DNA of 19,964 bases from an uncultured Lachnospiraceae bacterium (GTDB lineage Bacteria; Bacillota_A; Clostridia; Lachnospirales; Lachnospiraceae). The translations under genes were made by a program, and so were the position numbers. Below the pieces are notes generated by a model that was given only the letters and a program-made list of their open reading frames with translations, searched no databases and was not told the DNA's origin. This document shows, piece after piece, positions 7,213-14,685 of this stretch; within the stretch, counting starts at the first letter, position 1; the number at the start of each line of letters is the position of its first letter. Location of the stretch: NCBI GenBank assembly GCA_910585655.1, contig CAJUFW010000028.1, positions 5,281 to 25,244 on the forward strand, read 5' to 3'.

Positions 7213-7269
7213 AAAGTAAAAAGTGTCTAATATAAGATAAAATGTGTTGCATAAATGGAGGGGAATATA

Positions 7270-9408
7270 ATGAATTATACGGCAATCCAGATGGCAAAGA
7301 AATTAGATATTTCCAGATCGTATTTATATTATTTAAAAGATAGCAAGGTAGTCGAGGTTGCAGTAAATGAAAACGGGAAAGTTTTATGGACGGATGCCGT
7401 ATATGAAAAATTAAAAGAATATATTAAGAAAAACCAGCTTAAAGAAAAATTGGAGATAAAACCATCTTATAAAACCATCAAAATAAATAATCGGAGGTAT
7501 TTGGGCAATAAGTACAAATTACTTCCTTTTATAACAGAAGTGGTAAAAACAGAGTGTAAAAATGTCAATATAGTAGCAGATATTTTTGCAGGAACCGGAG
7601 CCGTTGCCTCCGCGTTTACAGATAAAAAGTTGATTATCAATGATAATATGTATAGTAATTATATTTGCCATGTGGCATGGTTTAGCAGTGAGCCATATTC
7701 TAAAGAAAAGATAGTAGAGTTGGTTCAAAGGTATAACGATACTGTGGTGACAACCGACAACTATATGAGTGAAAACTTTGCGAATACCTATTTTTCTTTA
7801 GAGGATTGCAGAAAAATCGGGTACATAAGAGAGGACATTGAACAAAAATATAGCAGAGGAGAATTGAATAAAAAGGAAAGGGCATTGCTGATTACGTCCC
7901 TTTTATATGCTATGGATAAAATCGCCAATACTTGTGGTCATTACGATGCTTATCGACAAGGGATACGATTTGAAAAACATTTAGAATTAGCTGTGCCACA
8001 ACCAGAGGAACAGTTAAATGAGAATAATGTTTGTTACCACTTGGATACAAATGAGCTTGTATTGAAAATAGAAGCTGATTTGGTTTATATTGATCCACCA
8101 TATAATTCCCGACAATATTGCGACGCCTATCATTTGCTGGAAAATGTTGCAGAATGGAAAAAGCCAAAAGTATTTGGAGTGGCTAGAAAAATGGATCGGA
8201 GTAAACTGAAAAGTGATTATTGTACCAAAAAGGCAGTAGAAGCTTTTGAACGGCTGATAGATTCTATTCAGGCACGATATATTTTATTGTCATATAACAA
8301 TATGGCTGAAAAAGGGGATGAACGTTCTAATGCAAAAATAAGTGATAAAGATATTTGGAGAATATTGCAAAAAAAAGGCATCGTAAAAGTATTTGTAGAA
8401 AATTATAAAGCTTTTTCAGCAGGAAAGTCTAATATAAAGGAAAATCAGGAAAGACTGTTTTTATGTACTTGTTATGAATCGAAAAAAAAGCTGATTCCGT
8501 CTGCATTGAATTATACAGGAGGAAAGTATAAGCTGCTCCCTCAGATTTTACCGTTTTTTCCTCCGGATATCGATTGTGTAGTAGATTTATTTTGTGGTGG
8601 CTGTAATGTAGGAATTAATGTGAATTGTAACAAAGTTTTATTTAACGATTCTAATGGATATTTGATAGGTTTGCTAAATACTCTAAAGCGTTTGTCAAAG
8701 GAAGAAATTTTTCAGTGGCTTTATGCTGCGATCAAGAAATACAATCTGTCATTAGTGTGTGAAAATGGTTATAAATATTATGGGTGTGAAAGCTCAAAAG
8801 GGTTGTCTAGTTATAATAGAGAGGGATATTATAGGCTAAGAGAGGAATTTAATCAATATACAGAAAAAAATGACGAATATTATTTAATGCTTTATCTGCT
8901 TTTGGTATACTCCTTTAATAATCAAATTCGTTTTAACCGAAAAGGGAAGTTTAATTTACCAGTTGGAAAAAGAGATTTTAATTCTAATATGCAAAAAAAG
9001 TTAGTACATTTTTTAGATAGAATCAAGAGTGGTGATTATAAGTTTACAAAGCAGGATTTTAGAGAAATAGCGAGAGAGGATTTTACGGACAAAAGCTTTT
9101 TTTATGTAGATCCACCTTATTTGATTACCTGTGCAAGTTATAATGAGCAGGAAGGCTGGACAGAGAAAGACGAGCGAGATTTATTGGAATATTTAGAACA
9201 GTTAGATGAAGAGGGAATACGGTTTGCATTATCTAATGTATTAGAGAGCAAGGGAAAGAAGAATGATATTTTGGCAGACTGGATAAATAGAAATGAACGA
9301 TTTCATATGATCGAATTGAACTATGATTATTCTAATTCTAACTATCATACGCAACGGGAGGGGATTACAAAAGAGGTGTTGATAGTCAATTATACAATAG
9401 AAGAATAG
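7270..9408 (+). CDS. Tandem N6-adenine DNA methyltransferase (M.FokI-like, two D12 domains) with N-terminal helix-turn-helix
   Basis: Protective methylase of a type IIS-like restriction system. In the 712-residue protein, residues 1-55 form a MerR/excisionase-like helix-turn-helix (AIQMAKKLDISRSYLYYLKD). Domain 1 follows with RRYLGNKYKLLP (75-86), the SAM-binding motif DIFAGTGAVAS (104-114) and DPPYN (275-279). Domain 2 has YTGGKYKLLPQI (415-426), DLFCGGCNVGIN (439-450) and DPPY (614-617). Two adenine-methylating domains in one chain fit an asymmetric site, one domain per strand, as in M.FokI. The start at 7270 is set by GGAGGGG (7257-7263); the ATG at 7255 overlaps that ribosome site. The gene is much more AT-rich than its flanks, which suggests transfer. 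The endonuclease gene follows after 18 bases. Confidence 0.93.
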   Translation: MNYTAIQMAKKLDISRSYLYYLKDSKVVEVAVNENGKVLWTDAVYEKLKEYIKKNQLKEKLEIKPSYKTIKINNRRYLGNKYKLLPFITEVVKTECKNVNIVADIFAGTGAVASAFTDKKLIINDNMYSNYICHVAWFSSEPYSKEKIVELVQRYNDTVVTTDNYMSENFANTYFSLEDCRKIGYIREDIEQKYSRGELNKKERALLITSLLYAMDKIANTCGHYDAYRQGIRFEKHLELAVPQPEEQLNENNVCYHLDTNELVLKIEADLVYIDPPYNSRQYCDAYHLLENVAEWKKPKVFGVARKMDRSKLKSDYCTKKAVEAFERLIDSIQARYILLSYNNMAEKGDERSNAKISDKDIWRILQKKGIVKVFVENYKAFSAGKSNIKENQERLFLCTCYESKKKLIPSALNYTGGKYKLLPQILPFFPPDIDCVVDLFCGGCNVGINVNCNKVLFNDSNGYLIGLLNTLKRLSKEEIFQWLYAAIKKYNLSLVCENGYKYYGCESSKGLSSYNREGYYRLREEFNQYTEKNDEYYLMLYLLLVYSFNNQIRFNRKGKFNLPVGKRDFNSNMQKKLVHFLDRIKSGDYKFTKQDFREIAREDFTDKSFFYVDPPYLITCASYNEQEGWTEKDERDLLEYLEQLDEEGIRFALSNVLESKGKKNDILADWINRNERFHMIELNYDYSNSNYHTQREGITKEVLIVNYTIEE

Positions 9409-9426
9409 GGAAAAGGAGACGGAACT

Positions 9427-11415
9427 ATGGCAGATAGAATAGGGTTTCGGAGCTATTGTTGGTCTATCGGGACTACTAGTTATCGGACAGATAAGTTTAA
9501 TATGAATATCGAGCTGCAGTTGGCATTATTGAGGGAATTTAGGGCGCTGTCGGAAAACCAAGACAGAGAATGGTCAGGAAATAACGATTTCCAGAAAGAA
9601 TATTATGGATTTTTAAAAAGCAGAGGTTTTGTAAAGGGGGATGCTCCAAGACCAGATAAAGATGCAAGGGAAAAAACTTCAGGATTGCGGGATATTGGTT
9701 TATTAGATGATGAGCGTTGCCTTACAGAGGCTGGAGAAGCATTGCTAAAAATTGCAGAAACAGGAGATTTTACATCGGATAATTTGTTGGAAATTCCCAA
9801 AGATAGCTATTTATATTTGAAACAGTTATTAAAAACTTCTAATGAGGTGAATGGAAAGGTAGTTCGACCGTTTGTTGTGTTTTTATACTTGATAAATAAA
9901 GCAAATTATCTTACTTATGAGGAATTTACGTATTTGCTTCCGCTATGTGTGGATGAAAAAACTACTAATACTATTTTAAAGCATATCATATCTTCCAGAA
10001 CAGAAAACTTGCAGGTAGAAGCAGCGATTTTATCTGTTCTTATGGGGATGGAAAATTATCAACAGGCTTTGGCATTATTGCAAAAAGAGGAAGTTACAGA
10101 AGAATTGATCTGCACTGTTGGAATGAACCGAAAAAGTGCAAAATATGACAGACCTTATTATAAATTGTATCGGCTGTTATATGAGATCGTATTCCGGAAG
10201 GAAAACCTTGCCCTGGAATTGTATGATGCAACGAAAAAATTGACAAACAGTAAAGTGGGAGGAGCTTGGAGAAATTATTTTTTTAAAAGCAACACAAGAA
10301 GCGTGATTCGCAGAGAAGGTTTATCTATTTTAAATGCAGTACCTATTTTAAGTGTAGAGAAGGAGGAGCAGTTTAAGGAGGAGTTTTTTAAAATTATACA
10401 TTTGTTTAAAGCGAAGGCAACGCTTTCCGATTATTTTGATTTAAACAGACGTTATTTTAAATTGACGGATTTGGTATTGTATGAGGATCAGAAAATAAGA
10501 TTAGATGTACTTCCAAATTGTTATATAAAGGATATTTCAGAGAAATTATTATCTTTTGCATTTGAAAAAACAGAATTATTACAGAAAGATGTTACATTGG
10601 AAGAAATTCACCCATGCTTAAAAATTCATGAGAAGCGTTTATATCATGAATTAGAGCAGTTTTTTGGGAAACCTATAGGGAACAAAGCATCTGCACATAA
10701 AATAATGGAGGAGGAACGATATATTCGTTTCCGGAAATTAGTGGAAGAAAGATTTCCAAAAGATACCATTATAGAGTTACTTAGCTATTTTGAGGAGAGA
10801 AATGACGAGGAAATTCGGAGTATAGTGACAGATAATGCAGATATTCCTACTATTTTTGAGTATATTCTTGGGATTACATGGTATATCATCAGTGAGAAAC
10901 AAGGTAATGTTCTGGAATATATGAACTTGTCTTTAGAAGCGGATTTGCTACCAAGAACACATGCGGGAGGAGGAGAGGCAGATATTGTCTGGAACTATGA
11001 GGAGACAAAGCAATATCCAAAGCATACATTGCTGATAGAGGCAACACTAGCAGATGGTTCAAATCAACGTAGGATGGAAATGGAGCCGGTATCCAGACAT
11101 TTAGGAGAGTATTGTTTAAAGAATCCAGATAAAGAGGCATATTGTATTTTTATCACTACTTTTTTGAATATGAATGTAATATCAGATTTTCGGGCAAGAA
11201 AATTCATGATATATTATAATGCAGATGGGACAAAGAGTGTGGATGGAATGAAAATTATCCCAATACAGACATCAGAACTAAAAACGTTACTTAGGTTTGA
11301 TGTAAAGTATCCACAAATCTATAGGATGATGGAGAAGGCTTATGACAGTAACGAAGCGCCGAAAGAGTGGTATGAGAAAAATATCATAGAGGAAGCAAGT
11401 GCCTATCATATTTGA
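9427..11415 (+). CDS. Type II restriction endonuclease, AlwI family
   Basis: Endonuclease partner of the upstream methylase; 662 residues. The N-terminus GFRSYCWSIGTTSYRTDKF matches the AlwI-type family signature, whose founder AlwI recognises GGATC and cuts outside its site. A long helical middle (about 30-480) is the likely recognition part. The nuclease core is near the C-terminus: AGGGEADIVW (513-522) gives Asp519, and LLIEAT (535-540) gives Glu538, followed by GSNQRRMEMEPVSRHL (544-559), the Q-E-PV-H block of the family. AAAAGGAG lies eight bases before the ATG. The usual ExK of PD-(D/E)XK reads EAT here, a variant I associate with this family. The target site is unknown; GGATC or a related five-base asymmetric site is a guess from family and from the Dam-like second methylase domain. 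Confidence 0.88.
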   Translation: MADRIGFRSYCWSIGTTSYRTDKFNMNIELQLALLREFRALSENQDREWSGNNDFQKEYYGFLKSRGFVKGDAPRPDKDAREKTSGLRDIGLLDDERCLTEAGEALLKIAETGDFTSDNLLEIPKDSYLYLKQLLKTSNEVNGKVVRPFVVFLYLINKANYLTYEEFTYLLPLCVDEKTTNTILKHIISSRTENLQVEAAILSVLMGMENYQQALALLQKEEVTEELICTVGMNRKSAKYDRPYYKLYRLLYEIVFRKENLALELYDATKKLTNSKVGGAWRNYFFKSNTRSVIRREGLSILNAVPILSVEKEEQFKEEFFKIIHLFKAKATLSDYFDLNRRYFKLTDLVLYEDQKIRLDVLPNCYIKDISEKLLSFAFEKTELLQKDVTLEEIHPCLKIHEKRLYHELEQFFGKPIGNKASAHKIMEEERYIRFRKLVEERFPKDTIIELLSYFEERNDEEIRSIVTDNADIPTIFEYILGITWYIISEKQGNVLEYMNLSLEADLLPRTHAGGGEADIVWNYEETKQYPKHTLLIEATLADGSNQRRMEMEPVSRHLGEYCLKNPDKEAYCIFITTFLNMNVISDFRARKFMIYYNADGTKSVDGMKIIPIQTSELKTLLRFDVKYPQIYRMMEKAYDSNEAPKEWYEKNIIEEASAYHI

Positions 11416-11443
11416 ATGAAAAACTATCAGACTGAAAAGAAAG

Positions 11444-11477
11444 ACAGGCAGCAAAATCAAAAAAATTTGCTGCCTGT
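11444..11477. terminator. Bidirectional terminator between endonuclease and reductase-S1 genes
   Basis: ACAGGCAGCAAA (11444-11455) pairs perfectly with TTTGCTGCCTGT (11466-11477) around a 10-base loop. On the plus strand TTTCC follows; on the minus strand the downstream sequence is CTTTCTTTTC. Both are only moderately U-rich, but the 12-pair stem lies exactly between two convergent genes. Confidence 0.8.
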
Positions 11478-11507
11478 TTCCTGTGTTTGGAGATTTATGA
11501 TTCCATT

Positions 11508-13598
11508 TTACTGATCTAACTTAATCTTAGAAAGCAGCGCCCCAAGCCCCGTAGTAGCGGACTGACCGGAGCTGTATTCTACCGGAGCTGTCTCAATATC
11601 CTCAACAACTTCCTCTTTTTCCTCGACAGCTTTCATACTGAGGCTGACTTTCCCATCTTTGACACCGATGATTTTCACCTTAACGGTTTCGCCTTCTTTG
11701 ACGACCTCGTTCGGGGTTTTGATCCGCTTGCCAGCCATCTGGGAAATGTGTACCAGCCCGGAAAGCCCGTCGCCCATCCGTACAAAAGCGCCGAACGGCA
11801 TGATTTTTTCTACGACGCCTTCTGTGACAAGACCAACCTGCAGATGGGAAATTTTATAGGATTTTTCTGCTTCTGCCCGGTCTCTGGCAACCTCTTTGGC
11901 AGACAGAATCAGACGTTTTCCTTCCTCTTCGACCGTAATAATAATTACATCTAAAGTCTGTCCGACGACTCCTTCTAAATCTTCTACGTATGTCAGTCCG
12001 ATGTGGGAAGCCGGGATAAAGGCGCGGATACCTTTTAGGTAAGTAACAACGCCTGCTTTCACGGCTTCGGCTATCTTGACAGAAAAGATTTCTCTGGCTT
12101 CCATCGCTGCCTTTAGCTCGTCCCAGGCTAGGATATCCGCCGCTTTTTTCAGGGAAAGCAGCAAAGAGCCGTTTCCGTTGTCTTCGGAGATGACCAAAGC
12201 GCGAACCGGATCGCCTACCGCGATATCTGCTTTAATCGAAAAACGCGGATCGTTGCTTAACTCTTCGATAGGAATAATACCTTCGGAATAAGAACCTAAG
12301 TCAACGGCTACTTCCGTATCACTGACGCCCATGACCGTACCGGAAACCATATCGCCTTCTTTTAATTTATGGAAAGAACGCTCTAGTTCCTCCTTAAAAT
12401 CGTCCATAGAAGGAATCGGTTCGCTTTCTGCAGCCGGGGTTTTTGATGTCGGGGCTTCTGGTGATGAAACTCCTGCCAGCCGGTTCATATCGGCGGTCAC
12501 TTGTTCCAAATCGGTACGAATGGAAAGGTGCTGTGGGCAGGCGGCTTCGCATTGACCGCATTTCACACACTGATCGGCTCTGGCGGAACTCTCCGTTCGT
12601 TCAAAATAGGCAGTTTTAGCGCTTTCATCGTTGCCATACATCGCATGACGGTTCCAGATTGAGAAGCATTTCGGAATGTCTACCCCTGCCGGACACGGCA
12701 TACAATAGCGGCAGCCGGTACAGCCGTTTTTCACTCTGGCGCGGATAGCGGCGGCGACTTCCTCGATCAACATATTTTCTGCTTCTGTCAGTGGAGCAAA
12801 ATCGGAAAGGGTATCAAGGTTATTTTCTAACTGTTCCATTGTACTCATACCACTTAAAATTACTTTGACGTTTGGCTTGGTAGCAATCCAGCGGAGCGCC
12901 CAGGAAGCAGTGCTGCGGCTGGAATCGGCAGCCAGGAAGCGTTGGTTGATATCCTCTGGAAGAGAAGCCAGGGAACCGCCCTTGATCGGTTCCATAATGA
13001 CAAGCGGCACTTGTTTTTTCTCTGCCAGTTCATAGCCGCGCAGACCAGGACCGTCCTCTGTATCCATGTAGTTAAGCTGGATTTGGCAGAAGTCCCAATC
13101 GCGGTAATTTAAAATGTCCTCGAACACCTCATAGGTATCATGGAAAGAAAAACCAAAGTAACGGATTTTGCCTTCCGCCTTTTTTCGATCGCCCCATTCC
13201 GGAATTCCGGCAGCCTTGAGAGAATCCCAACGATCTTTTCCAAGACCGTGTAGCAAATAAAAATCAATATGATCGGTTTGCAGGCGTTCAAGCTGCTCGT
13301 TTAAAAGCCGTTCAGCGTCTTCTTCCGTCTGAACCAGCCAGGTCGGAAGTTTGGTAGCCAGGTAAAAGCTGTCCCGGTCATATTTTTTTAACGCCTTGCC
13401 GACGAATGGCTCGCTGGTTCCGTCATGATACGGATAAGCCGTGTCAAAGTAAGTCACGCCTGCCTCGATCGCTTTGGCAAGCATTTTTTCTGCTTCCGGT
13501 TCGTCAATCTTGCCTTCCGGCGTCACCGGGAAGCGCATACAGCCAAAGCCGAGCAAAGATGGGGAAATCCCCAAGTTGTCCATCGTTCTGTAGTTCAT
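11508..13598 (-). CDS. Fusion protein: iron-sulfur aldo/keto reductase joined to three S1 RNA-binding domains
   Basis: One uninterrupted frame of 696 residues. Residues 1-285 are an aldo/keto reductase with catalytic tetrad Asp52, Tyr57, Lys83 and His117 (FDTAYPY, ATKLP, LLHGL). Residues 290-360 are a ferredoxin-like tail with Cys293, 296, 299, 302 and Cys344, 347, 350, 354, as in the COG1453-type reductases. After a Pro/Ser/Thr/Glu-rich linker (about 372-397) come three S1 domains at about 413-485, 501-570 and 585-657, the third ending in KVSLSMKA, then a tail GLGALLSKIKLDQ. The S1 half resembles a small stand-alone S1 protein of Lachnospiraceae. AGGAGG (13607-13612) lies eight bases before the ATG. 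I see no ribosome site before the internal Met398 where the S1 half would start, nor a convincing own promoter. Each half is recognised with confidence; their joint function is unknown. Confidence 0.92.
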   Translation of the reverse strand: MNYRTMDNLGISPSLLGFGCMRFPVTPEGKIDEPEAEKMLAKAIEAGVTYFDTAYPYHDGTSEPFVGKALKKYDRDSFYLATKLPTWLVQTEEDAERLLNEQLERLQTDHIDFYLLHGLGKDRWDSLKAAGIPEWGDRKKAEGKIRYFGFSFHDTYEVFEDILNYRDWDFCQIQLNYMDTEDGPGLRGYELAEKKQVPLVIMEPIKGGSLASLPEDINQRFLAADSSRSTASWALRWIATKPNVKVILSGMSTMEQLENNLDTLSDFAPLTEAENMLIEEVAAAIRARVKNGCTGCRYCMPCPAGVDIPKCFSIWNRHAMYGNDESAKTAYFERTESSARADQCVKCGQCEAACPQHLSIRTDLEQVTADMNRLAGVSSPEAPTSKTPAAESEPIPSMDDFKEELERSFHKLKEGDMVSGTVMGVSDTEVAVDLGSYSEGIIPIEELSNDPRFSIKADIAVGDPVRALVISEDNGNGSLLLSLKKAADILAWDELKAAMEAREIFSVKIAEAVKAGVVTYLKGIRAFIPASHIGLTYVEDLEGVVGQTLDVIIITVEEEGKRLILSAKEVARDRAEAEKSYKISHLQVGLVTEGVVEKIMPFGAFVRMGDGLSGLVHISQMAGKRIKTPNEVVKEGETVKVKIIGVKDGKVSLSMKAVEEKEEVVEDIETAPVEYSSGQSATTGLGALLSKIKLDQ

Positions 13599-13651
13599 TG
13601 TGATATCCTCCTTTTATATAGTTGAAATGATATAGAGTGCGGTGTAAGATT

Positions 13652-14503
13652 TTAGTGCGCCGTTACCGCCTGGAAAATGTTGCGGCACCAGATTTCTATA
13701 TAAGGCTCTGCAATATGTAAGCCGCGTTCGTCAGCATATTCGGTTTTGAGGTCGCCGTTTTCGTTGATGAAATCCGTAGTAGCATCTATAAAACGAGTAT
13801 TTTTCTGGGTGCGGCAAAAGCGTTCGAGTTCCTGGTTAAAGGTGTCTACGCAATTTTGTTCGCCGTGGTTGACCTGCTCGCTTGTCCAGGCGATTTGTTC
13901 TTTTCGTATAATGACAAACTGCTCCGCAACCGGCATCAGTTTCATGACAAACAGCGGAACCTCCGGGAATACGGTTCGTATATCTTCGATCAACTGTTTC
14001 ATATAAGAGATATTTTTATCGGATTTGATGTTGTTGATTCCATAATTTAAAATAATCCCCCGAAAGGGCGTCCCTTCCATAGCTTTCAACTGAGAGAGAA
14101 AATCTACATAGCGCTCGTTGTCCTCTTGTACGTACCAGTCTTTGGGAGAGGAACCGGATTTTGCCAGGACAGTGCTGCTTTCATGCAGAATGCCGCTGTC
14201 TTCCAGCCGTTTGATAAAGGAATCGCCGATATATAAAAAATCGTATAAGGAATAAAGTGCGGTTGGATCGGTCCGGTTAAACGCCACGACACCCGGATAG
14301 GCAGCGGCGTCTAAAGGAATCTGGGTCGATGAGTCCTCGGCAAGCTCCTCCTCCGAAGATAAGCCAGGTTGATTCTGGAACAGATTTAAGGTATCCGGCA
14401 GTCGTCCGGAAAGGACGGAAGCGCGGAATAAAAGGAAGCCGGAGACCAATACCAGGCAGCCGCAGCTAAACAGCAATAATACGGTCATGGTCGTTCGTTT
14501 CAT
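13652..14503 (-). CDS. Membrane-anchored SGNH/GDSL-type hydrolase
   Basis: Probable extracytoplasmic esterase or acyl-hydrolase of the SGNH fold; 283 residues. A hydrophobic segment at about 7-27 after a short basic start is a signal anchor or signal peptide. Landmarks are LYIGDSF with nucleophile Ser95, AKSGSS (114-119) as the Gly block, NYGINNI (153-159) with the Asn block, and DERGLHI with Asp258 and His263 completing the triad. These suggest action on cell-wall or exopolysaccharide acyl groups, but nothing nearby fixes the substrate. The ATG is preceded by TGGTGAT, an anti-Shine-Dalgarno match shifted toward the 16S end, at about seven bases. The reductase-S1 gene starts 53 bases downstream on the same strand without a clear promoter of its own, so the two may share a transcript. 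Confidence 0.85.
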   Translation of the reverse strand: MKRTTMTVLLLFSCGCLVLVSGFLLFRASVLSGRLPDTLNLFQNQPGLSSEEELAEDSSTQIPLDAAAYPGVVAFNRTDPTALYSLYDFLYIGDSFIKRLEDSGILHESSTVLAKSGSSPKDWYVQEDNERYVDFLSQLKAMEGTPFRGIILNYGINNIKSDKNISYMKQLIEDIRTVFPEVPLFVMKLMPVAEQFVIIRKEQIAWTSEQVNHGEQNCVDTFNQELERFCRTQKNTRFIDATTDFINENGDLKTEYADERGLHIAEPYIEIWCRNIFQAVTAH

Positions 14504-14520
14504 AAAAAATCACCAGATTA

Positions 14521-14549
14521 AGCATAACACGTTTTTCATGAGGATACAA
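14521..14549 (-). promoter_or_regulatory. Promoter of the SGNH hydrolase gene
   Basis: On the minus strand, TTGTAT (14544-14549), a 17-base spacer, then TATGCT (14521-14526) with TG one base upstream (extended -10). Matches are 3 of 6 and 4 of 6, so this is a moderate promoter. It diverges from the exporter promoter, with 24 bases between the -35 boxes. Confidence 0.5.
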
Positions 14550-14573
14550 GAAGAAAAATGTTCATGGGATAAC

Positions 14574-14602
14574 TTGACGGTATTTCTATCCTGTGATATA
14601 CT
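14574..14602 (+). promoter_or_regulatory. Strong promoter of the ABC exporter operon
   Basis: TTGACG (14574-14579), 17 bases, TATACT (14597-14602), with TG one base before the -10. Five of six positions match in each box. The start should be near 14609, which excludes the in-frame GTG at 14593 as a start codon for the first exporter gene. Confidence 0.85.
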
Positions 14603-14632
14603 TTCCAAGGAAACAGTTTCGATGGAAAGTAT
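14598..14632. promoter_or_regulatory. Large dyad over the exporter promoter, probable operator
   Basis: A 35-base inverted repeat is centred on base 14615, with 15 of 17 base pairs complementary. ATACTTTCCA at 14598-14607 mirrors TGGAAAGTAT at 14623-14632, and GAAAC/GTTTC flank the centre. It can also be read as two boxes, TTTCCAAGGAAA (14602-14613) and TTTCGATGGAAA (14617-14628), 15 bases apart. It overlaps the -10 and the likely start site, and its left arm would not be transcribed, so it is a DNA operator rather than an RNA hairpin. The regulator gene is not in this window. Confidence 0.7.
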
Positions 14633-14670
14633 TTAGCGAAGGGACGAAAGAGGATGTCCCGGAAAGAGAG

Positions 14671-14679
14671 GGAGAAGGG
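14671..14679 (+). promoter_or_regulatory. Ribosome binding site that decides the TTG start of the first exporter gene
   Basis: GGAGAAGGG ends six bases before TTG at 14686. No in-frame ATG occurs between the transcription start near 14609 and the first membrane helix, so TTG (14686-14688) is the best start. Confidence 0.65.
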
Positions 14680-14685
14680 AACGTT

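Noticed and set aside
7255..7257. ATG at 7255 as the methyltransferase start
   Set aside because: It overlaps the ribosome site GGAGGGG (7257-7263) that serves the ATG at 7270 and has no site of its own.
14593..14595. GTG as a start codon for the first exporter gene
   Set aside because: It lies upstream of the -10 box (14597-14602) and the expected start of transcription near 14609, so it cannot be in the mRNA of the strong promoter.
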